A DNA stretch of 35,541 bases from positions 1-35,541 of the forward strand of contig NZ_FMWU01000042.1 in assembly GCF_900103195.1 (NCBI RefSeq), written 5' to 3'. Of this stretch, positions 23,406 through 31,516 are shown piece by piece. The position numbers were made by a program, and so were the translations under genes. The notes beneath the pieces are model-generated. The model did no database searches. It saw only the letters and a program-made list of their open reading frames with translations, and was not told the DNA's origin. The DNA comes from Methylobacterium sp. UNC378MF (GTDB taxonomy: Bacteria > Pseudomonadota > Alphaproteobacteria > Rhizobiales > Beijerinckiaceae). Positions within the stretch are counted from its first letter, which is position 1; every line of letters begins with the position of its first letter.

Positions 23406-24767
23406 TCAGCGGACCAGGCAGGGCTTCTTGTTGTCGAAGGTCCAGCCGGGGATCAGGAACTGCATGGCGGCCGCATCGTCGCGGGCGCCGAGGCCGTGGT
23501 CGCGGTAGAGGGCGTGCGCCTCCTCCACCGCCGACATGTCGAGCTCGATGCCCAGGCCCGGCCGCTCCGGGACCCGCACGAGGCCGCCGCGGATCGCCAG
23601 CGGCTCCTTGGTCAGGCGTTCGCCGTCCTGCCAGATCCAGTGCGTGTCGATCGCCGTGACGGTGCCGGGCGCCGCCGCGGCCACGTGGGTGAACATGGCG
23701 AGCGACACGTCGAAGTGGTTGTTCGAGTGCGAGCCCCAGGTCAGGCCGTGGTCACGGCACAGCTGGGCCACCCGGACCGAGCCGGCGAGCGTCCAGAAAT
23801 GCGGGTCGGCGAGCGGGATGTCGACGGCGCCGAGCTGGATCGCGTGGTTCATCTGCCGCCAGTCGGTGGCGATCATGTTGGTGGCGGTGGGCAGGCCGGT
23901 GGCGCGGCGGAACTCGGCCATGATCTCGCGTCCCGAGAACCCGCCCTCGGCGCCGCAGGGATCCTCCGCGTAGGCCAGCACGTGGCCCTGGCCCTTGCAG
24001 AGGCGGATCGCCTCGTCGAGCGACCACGCGCCGTTCGGGTCGAGCGTCACGCGGGCCTTGGGGAAGCGCGCGTGGATCGCGGTGACGGCGGCGATCTCCT
24101 CCTCGCCCCGCAGCACGCCGCCCTTCAGCTTGAAGTCGTTGAAGCCGTACTGGTCGTAGGCGGCCTCGGCGAGGCGGGCCACGGCCTCCGGCGTCAGCGC
24201 TTCCTCGTCGCGCAGGCGGAACCAGCCGTCGCGGGCCGTGGGCGCGCGGTACTCGAGATCGGTGCGGGTGCGGTCGCCGACGTAGAACAGGTAGCCCAGC
24301 ATCTCGACGGCGTCGCGCTGCTGGCCCTCGCCCAGAAGGGCGGCCACCGGCACGTCGAGGTACTGGCCGAGCAGGTCGAGGAAGGCGGATTCGACCGCCG
24401 TCACCGCGTGGATGGTGATGCGCAGGTCGAAGGTCTGCAGCCCGCGCCCGCCGACGTCGCGGTCGGCGAAGCGCGCCCGCATGGCGTTGAGCACCGCATT
24501 CCAGGCGCCCAATGGCCGGCCGACCACGAGGTCCCGGGCATCCTCCAGGGTCTTGCGGATGCCCTCGCCGCCGGGGACCTCGCCGAGACCGGTGGCGCCG
24601 GTGGAGTCGGTCAGGATCACGAGGTTGCGGGTGAAGTACGGCCCGTGCGCGCCCGAGAGGTTGAGCAGCATGCTGTCGTGGCCGGCCACCGGCACGACAT
24701 TCATGGCGGTCACGGTCGGCGTGTGGCGGGCGGCGTGGCGGCTCTCGTTCGACGTGGCGTGATCCAT
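23406..24767 (-). CDS. gudD: Glucarate dehydratase
   Basis: A 453-residue enolase-superfamily enzyme that removes water from D-glucarate to give 5-dehydro-4-deoxyglucarate. Active-site residues match the E. coli enzyme with a constant offset of eight: Lys213 and Lys215 in FKLKGG, Asp243 and Asn245 in LDPNGAW, Glu268 in AEDPCG, Asn297 in TNMIATDW, His347 in GSHSNNH. The ATG at 24767 has GAGGAGG five bases upstream. It is the third gene of the glucarate operon, after kdgD and the transporter, and it is convergent with the amidohydrolase gene. Confidence 0.95.
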   Translation of the reverse strand: MDHATSNESRHAARHTPTVTAMNVVPVAGHDSMLLNLSGAHGPYFTRNLVILTDSTGATGLGEVPGGEGIRKTLEDARDLVVGRPLGAWNAVLNAMRARFADRDVGGRGLQTFDLRITIHAVTAVESAFLDLLGQYLDVPVAALLGEGQQRDAVEMLGYLFYVGDRTRTDLEYRAPTARDGWFRLRDEEALTPEAVARLAEAAYDQYGFNDFKLKGGVLRGEEEIAAVTAIHARFPKARVTLDPNGAWSLDEAIRLCKGQGHVLAYAEDPCGAEGGFSGREIMAEFRRATGLPTATNMIATDWRQMNHAIQLGAVDIPLADPHFWTLAGSVRVAQLCRDHGLTWGSHSNNHFDVSLAMFTHVAAAAPGTVTAIDTHWIWQDGERLTKEPLAIRGGLVRVPERPGLGIELDMSAVEEAHALYRDHGLGARDDAAAMQFLIPGWTFDNKKPCLVR

Positions 24768-24829
24768 GGCGTCCTCCTCGGGGCCCCCGGCCGGTCTTCG
24801 CCGGGCGCGAGGCGGGATCGATGCGGGGC

Positions 24830-24852
24830 CGGACCGGCCGGGAGCCGGTCCG
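24830..24852 (-). terminator. Intercistronic hairpin between gudP and gudD
   Basis: An eight-base-pair GC-rich stem (CGGACCGG with CCGGTCCG) and a seven-base loop lie 13 bases after the gudP stop. No T-run follows, so full termination is doubtful. It could stabilise the upstream message or lower gudD expression. Confidence 0.3.
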
Positions 24853-24865
24853 ACTGGCGGGCGGG

Positions 24866-26221
24866 TCAGTGGGGCTTGAGCTCGACGCGGCGGATCTCGC
24901 CGACCACCACGAGGTAGCAGAAGCAGGCGACGAGGGCGTTCAGGCCGACGAAGACGAGGGCGCCATTGAACGAGCCCGTGCTCTGGACGATGTAGCCGAT
25001 GGCGATCGGCGTGGTGATGCCGGCGGTGTTGCCGAAGGTGTTGAACAGGCCGCCCGAGAGGCCGCCGCTCTCCCGCGGGGAAGTGTCGGCGACGACCGCC
25101 CAGCCGAGCGCGCCGATGCCCTTGCCGAAGAAGGCGAGCGCCATCAGGCCGACCACGAGGGCGTCCGCCTGGACGTAGTTGCAGCCGATGATGCTCATCG
25201 ACAGCAGCATGCCGCCGACGATCGGGATCTTGCGGGCCGCCGTCAGCGAGAAGCCGCGGCGCAGGAGCATATCGGAGATCACGCCCCCGAGGATGCCGCC
25301 GATGAAGCCGCAGAGCGCCGGCAGCACCGCCGCGAAGCCGGCCTGCAGGATCGACAGGCCCCGCTCCTTGACGAGGTAGACCGGGAACCACGTCAGGAAG
25401 AAGTAGGTCAGCACGGTGATGCAGTACTGGCCGACATAGATGCCGAGCAGCATCCGGTTGGCGAGCAGCTGGCGCAGCGTCCGGCCGGCATCGCCCTGCC
25501 TGCCCCGGCTCTGCCCGTCCATGTCGAGCAGCGCGCCGCCGGCCTCGATGTAGTCCCGCTCCGCCTGGTTCATCGACGGGTGGTTCTTCGGGCTGTCGAC
25601 AACGCGCAGCCACAGAACCGCGAAGACGATGCCGAGCAGGCCCATGCTGGTGAAGACGTGGTGCCAGCCGAAATTGTGGACGATCCACGCCATCAGCGGC
25701 GTGAACAGCACCGTGGCGAAGTACTGCGCCGAGTTGAAGAACGCCGAGGCCATGCCGCGCTCCCGGGTCGGGAACCACGCGGCGACGATCCGGGCATTGG
25801 CGGGGAAGACCGGCGCCTCGGTGAGGCCGACGGCGAGCCGCAGGGCGAAGAGCAGCACCACGGCGGTCAGGCCGGTGAAGAAGCCGACGGCGCCCTGGAG
25901 CAGCGTGAAGCCGGACCAGAGGGCGACGGCGGCGGCGTAGACCCACTTGACGCTGTAGCGGTCGAGGAGCCACCCGCCCGGGATCTGGGCGAGGACGTAG
26001 GACCACGCGAAGGCCGAGAAGACGTAGCCCATCTGGACCGGCGAGAGGCCGAGTTCCTTGGCCATGTCGGGCCCGGCAATCGAGATGGTCGCGCGGTCGG
26101 CGTAGTTGATCGTGGTGGCGGCGAACAGCATCGCCACGATGAGGAAGCGGACGCGGGTGCGGCGACCCGCATCGGCGGCGTCGAGCAGGGTGCTCGTCGC
26201 GCCGCTCGAACTGGCACTCAT
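24866..26221 (-). CDS. gudP: Glucarate/galactarate MFS transporter
   Basis: A 451-residue proton-coupled symporter of the anion:cation symporter branch of the major facilitator superfamily. Twelve hydrophobic helices are visible. The start of helix 1 has INYADRATISIAGPDMAKE, and the loop after helix 2 reads GGWLLDRYSVKW. The branch is typified by GudP/ExuT/DgoT. The ATG at 26221 follows GGGAGA by eight bases; the longer frame to 26758 runs into kdgD and is not used. Its place between kdgD and gudD makes D-glucarate (or galactarate) the likely substrate. Confidence 0.9.
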   Translation of the reverse strand: MSASSSGATSTLLDAADAGRRTRVRFLIVAMLFAATTINYADRATISIAGPDMAKELGLSPVQMGYVFSAFAWSYVLAQIPGGWLLDRYSVKWVYAAAVALWSGFTLLQGAVGFFTGLTAVVLLFALRLAVGLTEAPVFPANARIVAAWFPTRERGMASAFFNSAQYFATVLFTPLMAWIVHNFGWHHVFTSMGLLGIVFAVLWLRVVDSPKNHPSMNQAERDYIEAGGALLDMDGQSRGRQGDAGRTLRQLLANRMLLGIYVGQYCITVLTYFFLTWFPVYLVKERGLSILQAGFAAVLPALCGFIGGILGGVISDMLLRRGFSLTAARKIPIVGGMLLSMSIIGCNYVQADALVVGLMALAFFGKGIGALGWAVVADTSPRESGGLSGGLFNTFGNTAGITTPIAIGYIVQSTGSFNGALVFVGLNALVACFCYLVVVGEIRRVELKPH

Positions 26222-26319
26222 GGACGTTCTCCCTGGCTCGTCGCCGCCCGGTTGATCCAGGAAGCGGGTCGTTGCCGCCGTTGGCTCGGCGGGTCGGTCG
26301 TTGGTCGCGTCTTGGGGGT

Positions 26320-27234
26320 TCAGCGGCGGTCGCCGATCAGGGCCGTCAGCTCGGCGCGCTCGGCCGCGTCGAGCTCGGTCAGCGGCGGCCGGACCGGGCC
26401 GGCGTGGCGGCCGACGGCGCTCATGCCCGCCTTGACGATCGAGACCGCGTAGCCGCGCTTGCGGTTGCGGATCGCGATGTAGGGGAGGACGAAGTCGCGC
26501 AGCTCCCGGTAGACCGCGTCGCGGTCGCGGCGGCGCACGCTGTCGTAGAAGGACAGCGCCCATTCGGGCAGGAAGTTGAAGATCGCCGACGAGTAGGTGG
26601 TGACGCCCATCTCCAGATACGGCAGCGCGAAGGTCTCGGCGGTCGGCAGGCCGCCGACATAGGTCAGGCGGTCGCCCAGGGCGGCGTAGACCCGGGTCAT
26701 CAGCTCGACGTCGCCGACGCCGTCCTTGAAGCCGACGAGGTTCGGGCAGCGCTCGCACAGGCCGGCCAGCGTCTGCTCGTTGAGCTGGGCGTTGGCGCGG
26801 TTGTAGACGATGATCCCGAGGGACGTCGCGCGGCAGACCGCCTCGATATGGGCGGCGAGACCGGCCTGCTCGGAGCCGACGAGGTAGGGCGGCAGCAGCA
26901 GGATCCCGTCCGCGCCGGCGGCCTCGGCGGCCCGGGCCATCTCGACCGCCAGGGCGGTACCCTGTCCGGCTGGGGCGATGACAGGGGTCCGGCCGCGGGT
27001 CTCCTCGACGGCGGCGCGCAGGACACGGTCGATCTCGGCGGGCGTCAGCGAGAAGAACTCGCCGGTGCCGCCGGCGGCGAACAGGCCCGACACCTTGTAG
27101 TCGGCGAGGCGTCCGAGATTGTCCCGGTAGGCGGTCTCATCGAAGCTGAAATCGTCGCGGAAATGCGTGACCGGGAAGGACAGCAGGCCGGAGCCCAGCA
27201 CGCGCGCCATCTCGGCCGGGGTCATGCTCGCCAT
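26320..27234 (-). CDS. kdgD: 5-dehydro-4-deoxyglucarate dehydratase
   Basis: A 304-residue DapA-superfamily TIM barrel. It dehydrates and decarboxylates 5-dehydro-4-deoxyglucarate to 2,5-dioxopentanoate (alpha-ketoglutarate semialdehyde). The Schiff-base lysine is Lys170 in VGFKDGVGD, Tyr144 lies in IIVYNRANA, and the Gly-rich loop is GGTGEFFSL (55-63). GGGAGAGG precedes the ATG. It is the first gene of the glucarate operon. The final enzyme of the pathway, the semialdehyde dehydrogenase giving alpha-ketoglutarate, is not in this window. Confidence 0.93.
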   Translation of the reverse strand: MASMTPAEMARVLGSGLLSFPVTHFRDDFSFDETAYRDNLGRLADYKVSGLFAAGGTGEFFSLTPAEIDRVLRAAVEETRGRTPVIAPAGQGTALAVEMARAAEAAGADGILLLPPYLVGSEQAGLAAHIEAVCRATSLGIIVYNRANAQLNEQTLAGLCERCPNLVGFKDGVGDVELMTRVYAALGDRLTYVGGLPTAETFALPYLEMGVTTYSSAIFNFLPEWALSFYDSVRRRDRDAVYRELRDFVLPYIAIRNRKRGYAVSIVKAGMSAVGRHAGPVRPPLTELDAAERAELTALIGDRR

Positions 27235-27341
27235 CGATTCCTCTCCCTGGAACGCACCATTCGGTGTCGCGTCTGGGTTAGGCGCCGGCGTTAAATGCGT
27301 CCAACGTTGATTTTGGCTGGATTATCCCGGATCCTGCATCA

Positions 27342-28244
27342 ATGTTCGACCTCGGCCATGCCCGCAGCTTCGTCGCCGTCGCCGAGGAGATGCATTTCGG
27401 CCGGGCCGCGGCGCGGCTGAACCTGACCCAGTCGCCGCTGTCGCGGCAGATCCAGATGCTGGAGCAGACCCTCGGGGTGACGCTGCTGGAGCGGACCACG
27501 CGCGCGGTGCGCCTGACCCCGGCGGGCCGCACCTTCCTGGCCGAGGCCTACCGGGTGCTGGCGGCCGCCGAGAACGCCGCGCGCATCACCCGGCGCGCCG
27601 CGCGGGGCGAGAGCGGGGTGCTCCGCCTCAGCTTCACCGCCGCCTCGGCCTACCGGACGCTGCCGCAGGTCGTGGCCCATGTCCGCCGGACGCTGCCCGA
27701 GGTCGACCTCGTGCTGGAGGAGATGGTCTCGGACGAGCAGATCCTGGCGCTGGGCGAGAACCGCACCGATCTGGCGATCCTGCGGCCGGCCCCGGTCCTG
27801 CAGGATCCGAAATCCGCGATCGCCACCGCGCCGCTGGCGCGCGAGCGGCTCCTGCTCGCGGTCCCGCGCGGGCACCGCCTCGCGACGGCGCGCGCGCCGA
27901 CCCTGCGGGACCTCGACGGCGAAGCCTTCGTGACCTGGTCGCCCCGCGGCGGCCGCTACTTCATCGACCTCCTCGACCGGCTGTTCGAGGCCGGGAGCGT
28001 GCAGCCGCGGATCGTGCAGCGGGTGAACCAGGTCCACGCGATGCTGGCCCTCGTCGGCGCCGGCATCGGCGTCGCGCTTGTGCCGGGCAGCGCCCGGGGC
28101 AACAGCATGGCCGATATCCGGCTCCGGCCGATCGCCCTCCCCGCGATGACCGAGCCGGAGCTGTGGCTCGCGTGGCGCAGCGACAATGCCAATCCCTGCC
28201 TGCCCTCCGTGCGGGCGGCAGCGCTCGAAACCGGCGAGGCGTGA
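27342..28244 (+). CDS. LysR-family regulator of the glucarate operon
   Basis: A 300-residue LysR regulator. The winged helix-turn-helix is at the N-terminus (MHFGRAAARLNLTQSPLSRQ then IQMLEQTLGVTLLERTTRAV). The effector domain spans about residues 90-295. It is transcribed divergently from kdgD, with 107 bases between the start codons, the classic arrangement for a LysR activator controlling the neighbouring operon. Glucarate or a pathway intermediate is the likely inducer, inferred from position. The ribosome binding site is weak. Confidence 0.9.
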   Translation: MFDLGHARSFVAVAEEMHFGRAAARLNLTQSPLSRQIQMLEQTLGVTLLERTTRAVRLTPAGRTFLAEAYRVLAAAENAARITRRAARGESGVLRLSFTAASAYRTLPQVVAHVRRTLPEVDLVLEEMVSDEQILALGENRTDLAILRPAPVLQDPKSAIATAPLARERLLLAVPRGHRLATARAPTLRDLDGEAFVTWSPRGGRYFIDLLDRLFEAGSVQPRIVQRVNQVHAMLALVGAGIGVALVPGSARGNSMADIRLRPIALPAMTEPELWLAWRSDNANPCLPSVRAAALETGEA

Positions 28245-28358
28245 CGGCCGGCCCGGTGCCGGCCTGGAAAGTCGAAGCGGCCGGCGATAGGCTGCCTGCT
28301 CGCCCCGCTACCGGTCGCGACCGTGCCGGGGCCGCTTCTCGCGGATCAGGCAGGCACC

Positions 28359-28646
28359 ATGAAAGTTTCGGCCGACCTCTGCATCGTGCCGATGGGCGTC
28401 GGCCCGTCGGTCTCGCCCTACGTGCGGGCGATCAAGGACATCATCGAGTCGAGCGGGCTCACCGCCACGATGCATCCCAACGGCACGAACATCGAGGGCG
28501 AGCTGTCGGAGATCTGCGCGCTGGCCGAGCGGTGCGAGGCCAAGCTCGCCGAACTCGGCGTCCAGAGGACCTTCTTCACGCTGATCTTCTCGACGCGCCG
28601 CGACAAGGACCAGTCGATGGCCGACAAGCTCGCGGCGGTCTCCTGA
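28359..28646 (+). CDS. MTH1187-family thiamine-binding protein
   Basis: A 95-residue protein of the MTH1187/YkoF-like family (formerly DUF77, COG0011). It has the opening strand VSADLCIVPMGVGPSVSPYV, the stretch LTATMHPNGTNIEGEL, and VQRTFFTLIFSTRRDKDQSM. Members form small oligomers that bind thiamine-like ligands. No thi genes or thiamine riboswitch are seen nearby, so it stands alone here. Length is normal for the family. The ribosome binding site is a modest CAGGCAGG. Confidence 0.88.
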   Translation: MKVSADLCIVPMGVGPSVSPYVRAIKDIIESSGLTATMHPNGTNIEGELSEICALAERCEAKLAELGVQRTFFTLIFSTRRDKDQSMADKLAAVS

Positions 28647-28823
28647 CCGCGAGGTCGGGAACAGACCCAGAGCCGCTCCCGATCAGGTCGGCGCGGTGAC
28701 GACAGCCGAGCCCGCGCCGAGCGCGGCGCGGGTCCCCTCTCCCGCAGGGGACAGGGGGCGCGTCGCGGCTGTCTCGGCCGTCGATGCGTTCCTCAGACCG
28801 TCGAAACGTGATCGGGATTGGCC

Positions 28824-28997
28824 CTAGCCGTGGCAGGCGCAGCCGGCATGCTCGCAGCCGGCGTGGTCCTTGTGGCCGTCCGCGCACTCGTCACAACAAT
28901 AAGCCTTGCCGTCCCGCGACACGGCCTTGGAGACCGGAATCACACAGACGCAGTCCTGGCAGGCACACTTCACCATATCGACGTCGACGCTGGCCAT
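28824..28997 (-). CDS. Bacterial metallothionein
   Basis: A 57-residue cysteine-rich protein. Ten cysteines (11, 13, 16, 18, 34, 35, 38, 48, 53, 55) and histidines at 42, 45, 50 and 56 are arranged as in the prokaryotic SmtA/BmtA metallothioneins. Signature pieces are KCACQDCVCVI, the central strand SKAVSRDGKAYCCDECADGH, and the end CEHAGCACHG. It binds zinc, cadmium or copper in the cytoplasm. The ATG at 28997 has GAGGAGG five bases upstream. It is divergent from the YdeP-type oxidoreductase gene, with 155 bases between starts. No metal-sensing repressor gene lies next to it. Confidence 0.93.
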   Translation of the reverse strand: MASVDVDMVKCACQDCVCVIPVSKAVSRDGKAYCCDECADGHKDHAGCEHAGCACHG

Positions 28998-29152
28998 GAT
29001 GTCCTCCTCGGCGAATGGTCCGCATGTCGACGTTAGGGCCAGGGCACCGCCGAGGAAACCCGTCCGGGGGCGCGGTGACGCGCCCGTGATCCCATTCGCC
29101 CGCTCGCGCGTTCCCTCGTGCCGGTCATCGCTGGGCCGGCTGGGAGGGCACC

Positions 29153-31471
29153 ATGGCCGAGCAGAAGACCGACGACGTCCGGATCGAGCCCTACGACGGG
29201 CCGGCGGGCGGATGGGGCTCGGCCCGCTCGCTCGTCGAGATCCTGACCCGCGAGGGCGTGCCGGTCACCGGCTCGGCGATGCTGCTCAAGCAGAACAAGC
29301 CGGACGGCTACATGTGCACGTCCTGCGCCTGGGCGAAGCCGGCCAAGCCGCTTGCCTTCGAGTATTGCGAGAACGGCGCCAAGGCGACCGCCTGGGAGCA
29401 GACGCGCCGCCGCGCGACCCCGGATTTCTTCGCCGAACACACGGTGACGGAACTCCTCGGCTGGAGCGACTACGCCCTCGAGGAGCAGGGCCGCCTGACC
29501 CACCCGATGCGCTACGACCCGGAGACGGACCGCTACCGTCCCGTCGCGTGGGCGGAGGCCCTCGCGGAGATCGGCCGGGAGCTGAAGGATCTGCGCGCGC
29601 AGGACCCGCGATCGGTGGTGTTCTACGCCTCCGGCCGAGCCTCCCTCGAGACGAGCTACATGTACGCGCTGCTCGCGCGGCTCTACGGCAACAACAACCT
29701 GCCGGACTCCTCCAACATGTGCCACGAGCCGACCTCGGTGGCGCTGCCGCAATCGATCGGCGCCCCGGTCGGCACGGTGCTGCTGGAGGATTTCGAGACC
29801 ACCGACCTGATCCTCTTCTTCGGCCAGAACGTCGGCTCGAATTCGCCGCGCATGCTGCATCCGCTCCAGGAGGCGCGGCGCCGGGGCGCTCAGATCATCA
29901 CCTTCAACCCGCTGCGCGAGCGCGGGCTGGAGCGCTTCACCGATCCGCAATCGCCGGTGGAGATGCTCACCCGCTCCTCCACGAAGATCTCGACGCAGTA
30001 TCACCAGGTGAAGGCCGGCGGCGATCTCGCGGCGCTCACCGGCCTGTGCAAGGCCCTGCTCGCCCTGGACCGGGCGGCCGAGGCCGCCGGCAAGCCCCGG
30101 GTGCTCGATCACGCCTTCATCGCCGAACACACCCACGGCTTCGCGGCCTTCGTCGACTTCTGCGACGCACAGGATTGGGCCGCGCTGGAGCGGCGCTCCG
30201 GCCTCACCCGGACCGCGCTGGAGGCCGCCGCCGGGGTCTACGCCCGCGCGAAGGCGGTGATCGGCATCTACGGGATGGGCCTGACCCAGCACCGCAAGGG
30301 CACCGAGACCGTCCGGATGCTCGTCAACCTGCTGCTCCTGCGCGGCAATATCGGGAAGCCCGGCGCCGGGATCTGCCCGGTGCGCGGCCACTCGAACGTG
30401 CAGGGCCAGCGCACCGTCGGCATCACCGAGAAGCCCGAACTCGCGCCGCTGGACAAGCTGCAGGAACTCTACGGCTTCGAACCGCCGCGGGAGAAGGGCC
30501 TCAACACGGTGGAGACCTGCGAGGGCGTCCTCGACGGACGCGTGAAGGCCTTCATCGGGCTCGGCGGCAACTTCCTGCGGGCGGTGCCCGACACCGGCCG
30601 GATGGAGCCGGCCTGGCGGCGGCAGCGCCTCACCGTGCAGATCTCGACCAAGCTCAACCGCTCCCACCTCGTGAACGGCGCCGTCGCCTACATCCTGCCC
30701 TGCCTCGGCCGGATCGAGATCGATCGGCAGGCGAGCGGGCCGCAGGCCGTGTCGATGGAGAGTTCCACCGCGCAGTTCCACGGCTCGCGAGGGGTGGCCG
30801 ACCCGGTCGGGCCGCACCTGCGCTCCGAGCCCTGGATCGTGGCAGAGATCGCCAAGGCGACCCTGCCGCACAATCCCCGTATCGACTGGGATGCGTGGGT
30901 CGCCGATTACGGGCGGGTGCGCGACGCGATCGAGGCGACCTACCCGAGCGTGTTCCACGACCTGAACGGCCGGATGTTCCAGCCCGGGGGCCTGTTGAAG
31001 CCGCTGGGCGCCCGTGATCGCAAGTGGGAGACCGAGACCGGCAAGGCGAATTTCGCGGTGCCCGAGGGCCTCGAAGCCGACCCGGATCTCCCCGCCCACG
31101 GAGCGGACGTGCTCGACCTGATCACCCTTCGGTCGAACGACCAGTTCAACACCACGGTCTACGGCTATGACGACCGCTTCCGCGGGGTGAAGGGCACGCG
31201 GGACGTGCTGTTCATGAACCGGCGGGACATCGCGCGGTTGGGCTTGAGGGACGGCGGCAGCGTCGCCGTGGAGACCGAGGCCGACGATCAGGTGTCGCGG
31301 CGCGTCGGCGGCCTGCGCGTGGTGGCCTACGACATCCCGGAAGGCAATTGCGCCGGATACTATCCGGAGCTGAACGTCCTGTTGCCGCTCTGGCACCATG
31401 ACGAGCAGTCCAAGACGCCGGCCGCGAAGGCCATCGCCGTTCGGGTGGCGGCGGCGACCGGCGCCCTCTGA
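29153..31471 (+). CDS. FdhF/YdeP-family molybdopterin oxidoreductase
   Basis: A 772-residue molybdopterin-guanine-dinucleotide enzyme of the FdhF/YdeP family. The N-terminal iron-sulfur motif is CTSC (55-58), with a further Cys72. The molybdenum ligand position is Cys190 in NMCHEPTS, corresponding to the Cys/Sec of formate dehydrogenases. Other parts of the fold are visible in ITFNPLRERGLERF, GMGLTQHRKGTETVRMLVNL, and the C-terminal molydopterin-binding domain (LITLRSNDQFNTTVYGYDDR). Relatives include putative formate dehydrogenases of methylotrophs and acid-resistance-associated YdeP. It has Cys, not selenocysteine. GGGAGG precedes the ATG. No separate electron-transfer subunit is adjacent, so the redox partner is unknown. 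Confidence 0.88.
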   Translation: MAEQKTDDVRIEPYDGPAGGWGSARSLVEILTREGVPVTGSAMLLKQNKPDGYMCTSCAWAKPAKPLAFEYCENGAKATAWEQTRRRATPDFFAEHTVTELLGWSDYALEEQGRLTHPMRYDPETDRYRPVAWAEALAEIGRELKDLRAQDPRSVVFYASGRASLETSYMYALLARLYGNNNLPDSSNMCHEPTSVALPQSIGAPVGTVLLEDFETTDLILFFGQNVGSNSPRMLHPLQEARRRGAQIITFNPLRERGLERFTDPQSPVEMLTRSSTKISTQYHQVKAGGDLAALTGLCKALLALDRAAEAAGKPRVLDHAFIAEHTHGFAAFVDFCDAQDWAALERRSGLTRTALEAAAGVYARAKAVIGIYGMGLTQHRKGTETVRMLVNLLLLRGNIGKPGAGICPVRGHSNVQGQRTVGITEKPELAPLDKLQELYGFEPPREKGLNTVETCEGVLDGRVKAFIGLGGNFLRAVPDTGRMEPAWRRQRLTVQISTKLNRSHLVNGAVAYILPCLGRIEIDRQASGPQAVSMESSTAQFHGSRGVADPVGPHLRSEPWIVAEIAKATLPHNPRIDWDAWVADYGRVRDAIEATYPSVFHDLNGRMFQPGGLLKPLGARDRKWETETGKANFAVPEGLEADPDLPAHGADVLDLITLRSNDQFNTTVYGYDDRFRGVKGTRDVLFMNRRDIARLGLRDGGSVAVETEADDQVSRRVGGLRVVAYDIPEGNCAGYYPELNVLLPLWHHDEQSKTPAAKAIAVRVAAATGAL

Positions 31472-31516
31472 GCGAAGCGTCTGGCGTCCGGTCGCGCCTT
31501 CCGGCAAGGAACGACC

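Noticed and set aside
24821..26452. 543-codon plus-strand open frame
   Set aside because: Antisense to gudP; Arg/Asp/Gly-rich low-complexity product, no ribosome binding site.
28245..28358. Thiamine (TPP) riboswitch upstream of the MTH1187-type gene
   Set aside because: The conserved THI-box core sequences are not present in this short leader.
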